A stretch of DNA of 10,864 nucleotides from Willaertia magna. Lineage: Eukaryota; Heterolobosea; Eutetramitea; Acrasida; Naegleriidae. The translations under genes were made by a program, and so were the position numbers. Of the stretch, positions 1 to 6,546 are shown one piece after another (positions within the stretch are counted from its first letter, which is position 1; every line of letters begins with the position of its first letter). The notes beneath the pieces are model-generated. The model did not search any database and had not been told where the DNA came from. It saw only the letters and a list, made by a program, of their open reading frames with translations. The stretch is from the NCBI GenBank assembly GCA_902984215.1, contig CADWAF010003250.1, positions 1-10,864 of the forward strand, written 5' to 3'.

Positions 1-1
1 A

Positions 2-106
2 TCAGGAGACGCTAATGCTTCTACAGGTACAGAATGGGGTTTAAAGAAAGACACAGATCTAACCTCCAATGAAGATACTTCTGCTCCTACAACCAGTCAC
101 CTTTAA
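2..106 (+). CDS. C-terminal end of an unrecognised protein (partial at left edge)
   Basis: An open frame runs from base 2 to a TAA at 104-106 and gives 34 residues ending ...SAPTTSHL. It is rich in Ser, Thr, Asp and Asn and has one Trp, with no domain, membrane segment or motif that I recognise, so it looks like a disordered tail. An AATAAA lies 50 bp past the stop, as expected for a gene end. The 5' part lies outside the window, so neither function nor exon structure can be judged. Frame choice rests on the open frame and the downstream polyadenylation signal only. Confidence 0.5.
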   Translation, partial: SGDANASTGTEWGLKKDTDLTSNEDTSAPTTSHL

Positions 107-156
107 GACAACCATTATTCAACTATGAATTATATTGTAAATTAATATTATTTTTT

Positions 157-162
157 AATAAA
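157..162 (+). terminator. AATAAA polyadenylation signal of the partial first gene
   Basis: AATAAA lies 50 bp after the TAA at 104-106, inside a very A/T-rich stretch and just before an A8 run at 173-180. Placement fits the 3' end of the partial upstream gene. A second AATAAA at 248-253 is closer to the next gene and less likely to be used. Confidence 0.45.
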
Positions 163-307
163 ACTACAATTTAAAAAAAAGAGTGCTTCAAGGAAAAACA
201 TTCCAATTAGCGAGGTGGATACAAAGATGGAATCCCCTTTTTTGTAAAATAAAGGCTTATCTTGTGCTAACTAATCAACAGTAGAAAAAAATCACCTAAA
301 CAACAAA

Positions 308-532
308 ATGGCCAAAGATTGTCTTTCCATGGTTTGCTTTATCTTGTTAGCTATTTTACTTCCGCCATTGGCTGTTGTTTTAACTAAAGGATGTAGTATT
401 CATCTCTGTATCAATGTAAGTGACTACTTTCTAGAAAAATTATATTAAATGTAATAGATTATTTTGTTAATTGTGACTTTAGATATAGGTGCTATTATTC
501 ATGCAATTTATTGTGTTGTAACTCAAGATTAA
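308..532 (+). CDS. PMP3: Pmp3/UPF0057 family membrane proteolipid, two exons (308-415, 458-532)
   Basis: Pmp3-type proteins are very small two-helix proteolipids of the plasma membrane that influence membrane potential and tolerance to salt or cation stress. Exon 1 (308-415) encodes 36 residues starting MAKDCLSMVCFILLAILLPP and continuing LAVVLTKGCSIHLCIN. This has the family pattern: a hydrophobic helix with a Pro-Pro pair, then a Gly-Cys turn, then an I-N at the start of helix 2. Exon 2 (458-532) encodes 24 residues containing GAIIHAIYCVV, which matches the family's P-G-I-I-H-A-x-Y ending, and stops at TAA 530-532. Total length is 60 residues, within the usual range of about 50-60. The normal Pro-Gly before I-I-H-A is Gly-Ala here, so helix 2 is divergent. 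The ATG at 308 follows CAACAAA, a plausible eukaryotic start context. Family assignment is confident; the exact physiological role is inference. Confidence 0.85.
416..457 (+). other. 42-nt spliceosomal intron in the PMP3 gene (phase 0)
   Basis: The intron starts GTAAGT at 416 and ends AATAG at 457. Removing it joins ATC AAT to ATT ATT TTG and keeps one frame that restores the Pmp3 C-terminal signature. Reading through the intron instead meets TAA at 446-448, and the exon 2 frame has TAG immediately upstream at 455-457, so splicing is required. Other AG acceptors at 481-482 and 487-488 would break the frame or delete most of helix 2. Confidence 0.8.
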
Positions 533-554
533 TGTAACCCTTTCGATTAAAAAA

Positions 555-599
555 AGCGCTGTCAGTTCAACAAAAAAATTAAATCAAACTGAGCACGCT
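555..599 (+). promoter_or_regulatory. Imperfect stem-loop in the PMP3 3' UTR, abutting the poly(A) signal
   Basis: Arms 555-567 (AGCGCTGTCAGTT) and 587-599 (AACTGAGCACGCT) pair as 6 bp (TCAGTT/AACTGA), then a 3x3 internal loop, then 4 bp (AGCG/CGCT). The loop is 19 nt and A-rich. The arms are clearly richer in G+C than the surrounding spacer. The structure ends exactly where AATAAA (600-605) begins, which suggests a role in 3'-end formation or mRNA stability, but that is inference. Confidence 0.35.
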
Positions 600-605
600 A
601 ATAAA
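600..605 (+). terminator. AATAAA polyadenylation signal for PMP3
   Basis: AATAAA sits within CTAATAAATAAAT, 67 bp after the PMP3 stop codon and directly behind the stem-loop at 555-599. It is the first AATAAA after that gene. Confidence 0.5.
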
Positions 606-919
606 TAAATTCAAACCACAAAAGTATTAAATTCATATTTAAGGTCTTCCAGTCTCAAAGGTAACCTCCAAAAATTATTCAAATTAACATTCTTATCTCC
701 TTGTTTCAATTCGGGTTCTATTCTAATAATAAAAATTTTTATTCTTTTAAAAAAATTTTGTTTGCCTTCAAAAAAAAAAGACGAAAGGTAGGTCACGTCC
801 TTTTTTTAAATTTTTTATTTGAAGTTTTTTTATTTTTCGTTTGTTGATCGCGCGATTGATTTCTGTTTGTAAAGAAAGATAAAAAGTAGCAGGCTTCAAT
901 TTATATAACATTAAAAATC
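606..919. other. Intergenic region between PMP3 and the Atg11/FIP200-like gene
   Basis: No gene is supportable here on either strand. The stretch is dominated by T and A runs, such as 769-778 and 801-839. A minus-strand open frame covers 611-796, but it would start with GTG, contains no ATG and resembles no family I know. The right half should hold the promoter of the gene starting at 920; it includes a G+C palindrome at 847-856 and TATATA at 902-907, the latter so close to the ATG that it may simply be 5' UTR. Confidence 0.5.
847..856. promoter_or_regulatory. Perfect 10-bp palindrome ATCGCGCGAT upstream of the Atg11-like gene
   Basis: ATCGCGCGAT is a perfect palindrome 64 bp before the ATG at 920. 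Three CpG steps in a row stand out in this A/T-rich spacer. A dimeric transcription-factor site is plausible, but I cannot name a factor. Confidence 0.25.
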
Positions 920-3760
920 ATGGTAGTTATCAATGCGAATAGCGGACAAGTATTAACTGAAGATTTATCAATCTCTTCCTTTCAAACAAGCTTACCAACC
1001 AATACTTTCCTTTTACATTCTACAGTACATGAAGATAAACATTTCTTTTATGATCCTTTAAAAGTAAGATTAAATAAAGATGTTATCGGAAATAATGAAG
1101 ATTGTTCAGTAATGACATTAAATATAACAAAACCTTTTAAAGTTTTCCAAGAAGATGAACTTGATAATAAAACAAACACTAAAGAAAGAGTTCAAACAAA
1201 AGTTAATTATCTAAATTTAAGTATTCCAACCTTAGATGAATTATATTCTCAAGTTAAAGTTTTTAATACTCAATTAGAAAATAGATTAGAAGCTAAAGAA
1301 ATCCTTTTAAATCATTTATTAAACGTAAAATTAACTGAATTAAACGAAAAAGGAAATAGAAATGAATTAGAAGAATTGGGTTATGAAATTAGAGAATTTC
1401 AAAAGAAATTTAGAAATTCTCAACAAGTTATTGAAATGTTAAGGTTAACAAAAACTCAAAAAACAACAAATAGTAATGAATTAAATTTATTACAATTTAC
1501 ACAAGAAGATGAAAATAAAATTGCTGAAAAATATGAAGTTGTTATGGAATGTTTAAAAATTGATAAATTTATTGTTAAAGCAATGGAAAATACAGAAAGT
1601 AAAATTAAAACTTTAGAAAAGTCAGAAGAAGAACAAAATCTATTTGATTTTCATGAAAATTGGTCTGAATATTGGGAAAAGTTTGAGAACTGGAATGAAG
1701 TAAAGAAGAAAATACAATTTGAAATCTCTCAAGTTGAACGTTATACAAGTGAATTACAATTAACTAATTTTGAGTTGACTTGTCAAGAATTAATTACAAA
1801 ATTAACCAAACAATATAATAAGATGATGAATAGCTTTAATGAAATGAAACAAATATATGAGAAATGTCATGTTCTATTACAGTCTTATTTAACTTCATTA
1901 TATACATGTTATACAACATTAGATACATGCTTGCATTCTATTCAAACTTATAGAGAAGGTGGTAATTTACTTAGAAGATTACAATTTCTTTCAAACTTAC
2001 CAAAAGTATATCAAATTACAATGCATGAAGTAGTTAGAAGAAAGAAAGAATTTAAACAACAAAAGTTAGAAATTGATACAATTAATATGATTGAAAATCT
2101 ATTTGTAATTAATTGTCAATTAGAAAATGAAAAGAGAGAATTATTTGATGAAGAAATTAAAAAATCAGCAACTCAAACAAAAGATTTAGAAGAATTAAAG
2201 AAATTAGTTCCTGGTTTAATAGGCGAAAGAGTTAATCATAAAAATTTAATAACAAGATTATCTCAATTTATTACAAGTTTATTAAAATCAGTTGATAATG
2301 AATTACCTAAAATAGAACAATTAGAAGACGTTGATTTCTATTTTATTACAAACCAAATGAGTAATGATTATCAAACACCTTTAGGATCTGAGGTTGAATC
2401 AAGTATTTATCGTCAAATGAATAATACTATGAATACAACTACCAATGAATTTAATGATATGTCTCAATCAGTATTCTTAAGACATGTGTCTGATCAATTA
2501 CCTCAAGTTAGTAATAAGATTGATAAAAAGTTAGAGAAAATTACTAAATTGAATGATAATACAAAGAATAATTTATTATCAGTAGATAATAATAAAGAAG
2601 GGTCGTCCATTGAAAAGAATGATAATAATGGCGTTGTTGGAAATAATGTTTCTCCAATTCAACAAAAACATCAACAATTATCTGAATTGTATACTAATTT
2701 AATGAATGCAGCTAACTCTATTATGGTTTCTAAAAATGTTAGTAGAGAAACTGAATTAGAAGCAGAAATTGTAAAATTAAGAAGTGAAATTGATAATTTA
2801 AGAAATATAATTGAAAGTTTTAAATATCAAATGAAGGAAGAATCATTAAGTTATCAAAAAGAATTATCATTGAAATCAGCAACAATTTCTAGATATGAAA
2901 AGGAGATTAATTCATTAAAAAATAAAAACGTAGAATTAGAAAATGAAATTATACAAAAGAAGAAAGAAAATGAAAGCACTAAAAAGGAAATGTCAAATGT
3001 TTTCGATAAATTAAATAATTATACCAATGTACAATTAGAATTAGAAGAAATGAAAAAAGAAGTTACACAATTACGTTCAAAACAACAACAAACAATTGGT
3101 AATGCTAATACTGTTGCATTAGAATTACAACAACAAGCAAATCAACAACAATTATTATTAAAACAAAAGATATCTACATTAGAGAATGAAATTAAGAATA
3201 AAGAATTGACATATCAAAGAAATCAAAATGAATGGACAAGAAAGATGAAAGAATTGCAAGAGAAATTTAATTCAGAATTTGATAATTCACAAATGCAAAT
3301 GAAGATTATAAGAACATTACAAGATACAGTAAAAGAAGAAAGAGAAAAGATGAAAGTTTTAGAAAAGACAAATAATGAATTGAAAGAAGAAGTTAATCAA
3401 TTAAGAAAACTTTCTGTCAATCACAAGAAATTACCTACATTAAAGAATATTAATAACAACAACTATAATCAAAACAAAGTGATGTGTGCATTATCTAATA
3501 TTGAATTAGGTGATCGCTTAATATTCTTTAAGGTTGTTTTAACTGGAAACAAAGTTTTATGGCAAGCATTTACAAAAGATGGAAAGAAATATTATTTATC
3601 TCCAGAAACTTTAGAAGCTTTACAATCTTATTATAAAAATCATTATCAATTACAATCACAAGTATTTGGTATTGTTGTAGAAATGACATCTGGTGCAGAA
3701 CAACAAAACCCTTATCATCTTGACCATGAACATTATTTAGTTACTGCAATTATTGATTAA
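920..3760 (+). CDS. ATG11: Atg11/FIP200 (RB1CC1)-like autophagy scaffold with C-terminal Claw domain
   Basis: Atg11 and FIP200 are coiled-coil scaffolds that hold the Atg1/ULK kinase complex and link it to cargo receptors in selective autophagy. This 946-residue protein begins MVVINANSGQ, resembling the Atg11 N-terminal N-A-x-S-G element. Residues about 90-500 are charged and mostly helical, as in the Atg17-like region. About 500-606 is an Asn/Ser-rich linker, and about 607-835 is a long heptad-type coiled coil rich in Glu, Lys, Gln and Leu. Residues about 856-946 are globular and match the Claw pattern: LSNIELGDRLIFF, a W-Q-A-F strand, K-Y-Y-L-S-P-E, V-F-G-I-V-V-E, N-P-Y-H-L and a final H-Y-L-V-T-A-I. 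It is shorter than yeast Atg11 or human FIP200. ATG 920 is the first in frame. No intron is needed. The Claw resemblance carries the call; a generic coiled-coil protein is the alternative. Confidence 0.72.
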   Translation: MVVINANSGQVLTEDLSISSFQTSLPTNTFLLHSTVHEDKHFFYDPLKVRLNKDVIGNNEDCSVMTLNITKPFKVFQEDELDNKTNTKERVQTKVNYLNLSIPTLDELYSQVKVFNTQLENRLEAKEILLNHLLNVKLTELNEKGNRNELEELGYEIREFQKKFRNSQQVIEMLRLTKTQKTTNSNELNLLQFTQEDENKIAEKYEVVMECLKIDKFIVKAMENTESKIKTLEKSEEEQNLFDFHENWSEYWEKFENWNEVKKKIQFEISQVERYTSELQLTNFELTCQELITKLTKQYNKMMNSFNEMKQIYEKCHVLLQSYLTSLYTCYTTLDTCLHSIQTYREGGNLLRRLQFLSNLPKVYQITMHEVVRRKKEFKQQKLEIDTINMIENLFVINCQLENEKRELFDEEIKKSATQTKDLEELKKLVPGLIGERVNHKNLITRLSQFITSLLKSVDNELPKIEQLEDVDFYFITNQMSNDYQTPLGSEVESSIYRQMNNTMNTTTNEFNDMSQSVFLRHVSDQLPQVSNKIDKKLEKITKLNDNTKNNLLSVDNNKEGSSIEKNDNNGVVGNNVSPIQQKHQQLSELYTNLMNAANSIMVSKNVSRETELEAEIVKLRSEIDNLRNIIESFKYQMKEESLSYQKELSLKSATISRYEKEINSLKNKNVELENEIIQKKKENESTKKEMSNVFDKLNNYTNVQLELEEMKKEVTQLRSKQQQTIGNANTVALELQQQANQQQLLLKQKISTLENEIKNKELTYQRNQNEWTRKMKELQEKFNSEFDNSQMQMKIIRTLQDTVKEEREKMKVLEKTNNELKEEVNQLRKLSVNHKKLPTLKNINNNNYNQNKVMCALSNIELGDRLIFFKVVLTGNKVLWQAFTKDGKKYYLSPETLEALQSYYKNHYQLQSQVFGIVVEMTSGAEQQNPYHLDHEHYLVTAIID

Positions 3761-3831
3761 AATTGTTATTTATTGAAAATAATACATACAACCATAACAA
3801 ACAACAACAACATTTGTAATTTAAAAAAAAA

Positions 3832-3837
3832 AATAAA
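3832..3837 (+). terminator. AATAAA polyadenylation signal of the Atg11-like gene
   Basis: AATAAA follows an A-rich run 72 bp after the stop codon at 3758-3760 and is the first such signal downstream of it. Confidence 0.45.
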
Positions 3838-4093
3838 GAAAATATGAAAAAACTATTGTAAATTAAAAAGGGTAATAATTAAATCGCAGTGATGTGCTGA
3901 ATATTGAAAAATTAGTTATCCTTGTTTCTTGAAAGGGCTGGGTGTTTACCACAAGTGTACTTGGTATAGTTCAAAAAGGAAAACAGCATCATTCTAGGCT
4001 ATAAGAGCCTTTTTCACTCCGGATACAGCACTCGCACATAATAATTTTCGAAAAAAAACAAAATCATTGAAAATTAATAATTATTTAATAATT
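3838..4093 (+). other. Spacer with a less A/T-rich block and several inverted repeats; possible small RNA or 5' UTR
   Basis: No open frame of note lies here. From about 3886 to 4036 the composition becomes visibly more mixed than other spacers. The strongest hairpin is AGGCT (3996-4000), loop ATAAG, AGCCT (4006-4010), running into TTTTT at 4010-4014. A second is CAAGT-GT-ACTTG (3952-3963). GTGCTG at 3894-3899 can pair with CAGCAC at 4026-4031 and enclose both. I found no tRNA or recognisable snRNA. It may be the structured promoter/leader of the gene at 4094 or an independent RNA polymerase III-type transcript. Confidence 0.25.
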
Positions 4094-6022
4094 ATGGCCA
4101 CAACAAATTCATTGTATGGAGATTTTAATCTTCTTCAAAATACAATTCCTAATGTTTCAAATACCACAAATACAACACAATATATAGGTAATTGTTTAAT
4201 TGTAGATAGTGAAGGTAGACATTATATAGAATGGATGTTTACATCATTGGGAATGTGTGTACATACACCTATAGAACAATTATCTTTCTATTTAGGTTTA
4301 ATAAGTTTAGGTTTCTGGTTTGTTGCATTAGCTCCACAAGTTTACACAAATTTTAGAAAAGGAGAAGCAAAAGGTTTAAGTATTGTTTTAATTTCTGAAT
4401 GGATGATTGGTGATTCAAGTAATTTAATTGGTGGTATATTAACTGGACAACTTCCTACACAAATCATGTTGGCAGCTTATTTTGTGTTAATGGATTGTGT
4501 TTTATTCTCACAATTTATGTATTATAAACTTAAGGCAAAGTTCTTTCCAAAGAAAGAAAAGAATAATGCAACATCACCAACAACAAGTACTGAAGGAAAA
4601 GAAGTAGAATTACATGGAATGATAGTTAGTAATAGTACTGGAAGTACAGGTAGTTCTTCAACTTTAGATGGAACAAGAAAGTTAGTGGAAGAAGGAAGTA
4701 TTTCTCCAACAACAATTACGAACGTATCAAGCGCTCCATCTATCTCTCAAATCCCATCTGTCACCAGTAGTGATAATGAAATGGATAACAATTTTGACGT
4801 GAATAATAATAACAAATTGGATATTGATAATAATAATACAATTAGTGTAATTCCACCAACTTTAAAGAACAAACAGTTAGCTAAATTAGTTGAAGAAAAT
4901 ACAGGTTTTCCAAGATCTCCAAGTAGTGCAGGATTAATGGTTTATGCAGTTTCTTCTTTATTAAATAAAGGAGCTGAGACTTTAAGAAATAGTAAAAGTA
5001 AAGGAAGTCTTTCACAACTGTCAGATGCTTTTGAAATGCATGATGATGATGATATTAAAGAAGAAAATGAACAACAACCAACATTAAAGTTTTCAAATAG
5101 TAATAGTACAATTGATAATATTAGTTCTGTAAATAGTGGTGTTAGACAAAGTAATATTAGAAGGATTAGTTCAAAAGTAGATAATTCTAGTAATGTATCT
5201 ACACCGGTTACAACACCAGTTAGAACACCTAAATTTGTTAAATTTAGTGAAAATTTAAAGATTTCTACAACTCCTACTAATTCTGGAAATATTTCAAATA
5301 ATATTTTTACGACGAATTTGACAACGAATAATACAACAAATAGTACAGATGAAAAGAAAGATGAAAACAAGGATGAAATGACAAGAGTAAAGATTGTAAC
5401 AACTGGATTAATGATTTTATCTTTACTGTTTTATTTTATTACTTTTATGAATAATAATACAACTAATAGTTTAGGGCATACAACAGGTTCCTTTATTGGA
5501 AGAAAATTATTAAGTATTTCATCTATAACAACAAATAATGGTACAGATGTCACTGAAGATCATGGTCCAGTTTTCCCTCCAAATACACCATTATCTATTT
5601 TTGGATATTGTTTAGGTTTCTTTTGTGCAACACTTAATATATTTTCTAGAATTGCTCAAATTTATACAAATTTTCATAGACATAACACAGATGGTTTATC
5701 TCCATTTGTTTTTGGATGTGCAATTGGAGGAAATGCATTATATGCACTTTCTATCTTTTTATATTCACAATTACCAAAGTTTTTACTTGGAAAATTACCT
5801 TGGTTGATATCTAGTTGTGTTAATGTTTGTTTAGATACTTTTATTATGTCTCAATTTACTTATTATAGTTTTATTAAGAAGAGATGTCTTAAATTAAAGT
5901 CAGGCAAACATGTTGATGAGGAGAATGAACATTATTTAGATGTAGGAGATCATCATGATCATATTGATGGTTTAAAAGATCATAGTAGTGATGAAGATAT
6001 TCATAAAGAAAATAAGGTGTAA
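4094..6022 (+). CDS. PQ-loop family membrane transporter (vacuolar/lysosomal amino-acid exporter-like)
   Basis: PQ-loop proteins of the Ypq/PQLC2 type export cationic amino acids from vacuoles or lysosomes. I start at ATG 4094 (642 residues); the longer open frame begins with TTG at 4067, which a eukaryotic nuclear gene would not use. The N-terminus carries three N-glycosylation sequons (Asn20, 23, 26), fitting a luminal end. Helices fall at about 63-84, 95-118 and 124-144, then 432-453, then 500-524, 535-558 and 570-593, the 3+1+3 plan of the family. PQ motif 1 is A-L-A-P-Q-V-Y (Pro81-Gln82) followed by K-G-L-S. Motif 2 is S-R-I-A-Q-I-Y then T-D-G-L-S-P, so its Pro is replaced by Ala521. A Ser/Thr/Asn-rich loop of about 280 residues separates helices 3 and 4; typical members total about 300. 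The tail is His/Asp/Glu-rich. Substrate is not shown by the sequence. Confidence 0.82.
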   Translation: MATTNSLYGDFNLLQNTIPNVSNTTNTTQYIGNCLIVDSEGRHYIEWMFTSLGMCVHTPIEQLSFYLGLISLGFWFVALAPQVYTNFRKGEAKGLSIVLISEWMIGDSSNLIGGILTGQLPTQIMLAAYFVLMDCVLFSQFMYYKLKAKFFPKKEKNNATSPTTSTEGKEVELHGMIVSNSTGSTGSSSTLDGTRKLVEEGSISPTTITNVSSAPSISQIPSVTSSDNEMDNNFDVNNNNKLDIDNNNTISVIPPTLKNKQLAKLVEENTGFPRSPSSAGLMVYAVSSLLNKGAETLRNSKSKGSLSQLSDAFEMHDDDDIKEENEQQPTLKFSNSNSTIDNISSVNSGVRQSNIRRISSKVDNSSNVSTPVTTPVRTPKFVKFSENLKISTTPTNSGNISNNIFTTNLTTNNTTNSTDEKKDENKDEMTRVKIVTTGLMILSLLFYFITFMNNNTTNSLGHTTGSFIGRKLLSISSITTNNGTDVTEDHGPVFPPNTPLSIFGYCLGFFCATLNIFSRIAQIYTNFHRHNTDGLSPFVFGCAIGGNALYALSIFLYSQLPKFLLGKLPWLISSCVNVCLDTFIMSQFTYYSFIKKRCLKLKSGKHVDEENEHYLDVGDHHDHIDGLKDHSSDEDIHKENKV

Positions 6023-6027
6023 ATAAA
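6022..6027 (+). terminator. AATAAA overlapping the stop codon of the PQ-loop gene
   Basis: The stop TAA (6020-6022) shares its last A with AATAAA at 6022-6027. A second AATAAA lies at 6048-6053. Either would give a very short 3' UTR, as required by the 70-bp gap to the next start codon. Confidence 0.45.
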
Positions 6028-6092
6028 AATTCACATAAAAATTTACAAATAAATCAAAATGTGAAAAAAAATAAAAAAAATTTGAAAAAAAA

Positions 6093-6491
6093 ATGCTAGG
6101 TTCAAAAGCTATTAAAACAACTTCACAAAAATTTATTCATAGAGGAACACAAAAGATATTTCAAGCAAGAGGTTTAGGAAGAAGTGGAAATGAATCCGGT
6201 ATTTTACATGATAAACCGGATTGGTCTTATCTGGATGGAACACCTGGTCCTTTAAGTAAAAGAGCAACAAAGAAAATTACAATTCAAAAATATTTCCTTG
6301 AGCGTCTTATGAGATTGGCTGTTGAATCCGATCAAGATGCTTTAAAACATATTGAAAAAGAACCATCAGTTAGAGCTCATCGTCAAAGTGATGTTTCTTT
6401 CTATTTTGATTTATTAGAACAAGGCTTCACAATTAAAGGAGTTAAAGATAAAATTAAAATACTTAAAGACGCAGGTAAAATACCAATGTAA
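6093..6491 (+). CDS. MRPL52: Mitochondrial large-subunit ribosomal protein mL52
   Basis: mL52 is a mitochondrion-specific protein of the large ribosomal subunit. This 132-residue basic protein contains K-P-D-W-S-Y-L-D-G-T-P-G-P at about 41-53, which closely matches the family's P-D-W-S-Y-x-D-G-x-P-x-P block, followed by a Lys/Arg-rich helix (about 55-80) as in mL52. The first about 30 residues are rich in Lys, Arg, Ser, Thr and Gln, with no acidic residue before Glu34, and can serve as a mitochondrial targeting sequence. Residues about 80-132 extend beyond the block with further charged helices. ATG 6093 follows an A8 run and is the first in frame. The gene begins only 70 bp after the PQ-loop gene on the same strand and converges on NUP54. 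Its presence implies active mitochondrial translation and argues against an anaerobe with reduced organelles. Confidence 0.78.
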   Translation: MLGSKAIKTTSQKFIHRGTQKIFQARGLGRSGNESGILHDKPDWSYLDGTPGPLSKRATKKITIQKYFLERLMRLAVESDQDALKHIEKEPSVRAHRQSDVSFYFDLLEQGFTIKGVKDKIKILKDAGKIPM

Positions 6492-6508
6492 ATTATCTTT
6501 TAATATTG

Positions 6509-6514
6509 AATAAA
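6509..6514 (+). terminator. AATAAA polyadenylation signal of mL52
   Basis: GAATAAATAAATAAGG places overlapping AATAAA hexamers from 6509, 17 bp after the mL52 stop. The likely cleavage point would fall at or inside the 3' end of the opposing NUP54 gene. Confidence 0.5.
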
Positions 6515-6540
6515 TAAATAAGGTTTTTGTAAGAAAATTA

Positions 6541-6546
6541 TTTATT
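6541..6546 (-). terminator. AATAAA containing the NUP54 stop codon
   Basis: On the minus strand, the final Lys codon, the stop TAA (6544-6542) and the next A spell AAATAAA, so the polyadenylation hexamer (6546-6541) encloses the stop codon. Transcripts would then end in the 50-bp spacer or in the mL52 coding end. Confidence 0.4.

Noticed and set aside
200..243. ATTCCA (200-205) and TGGAAT (228-233) inverted repeat followed by T6 (238-243), a possible small RNA end
   Set aside because: The stem is only 6 bp with a 22-nt loop, competing pairings exist, and no promoter boxes or known RNA family are visible.
611..796. Minus-strand open frame of 61 codons between PMP3 and the Atg11-like gene
   Set aside because: It would start with GTG, contains no ATG, covers T-run low-complexity DNA, has no recognisable family and no clear poly(A) signal.
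3950..4020. Resemblance to spliceosomal RNAs: AAGTGTA...GTAT..GTTC recalled U2, and GCCTTTTTCAC recalled the U5 loop
   Set aside because: The U2 branch-recognition GTAGTA is absent, the U5-like bases lack the required flanking stem, and no Sm site follows.
4067..4093. N-terminal extension of the PQ-loop gene by nine codons
   Set aside because: It would start at TTG. A eukaryotic nuclear gene should use the ATG at 4094, which also has a purine-type ATGG context.
4942..5370. Minus-strand open frame inside the PQ-loop gene, and a plus-strand one at 5625-5807
   Set aside because: Both are shadows of the real coding frame; the first mirrors the Ser/Thr/Asn-rich loop as Leu/Val/Ser-rich sequence.
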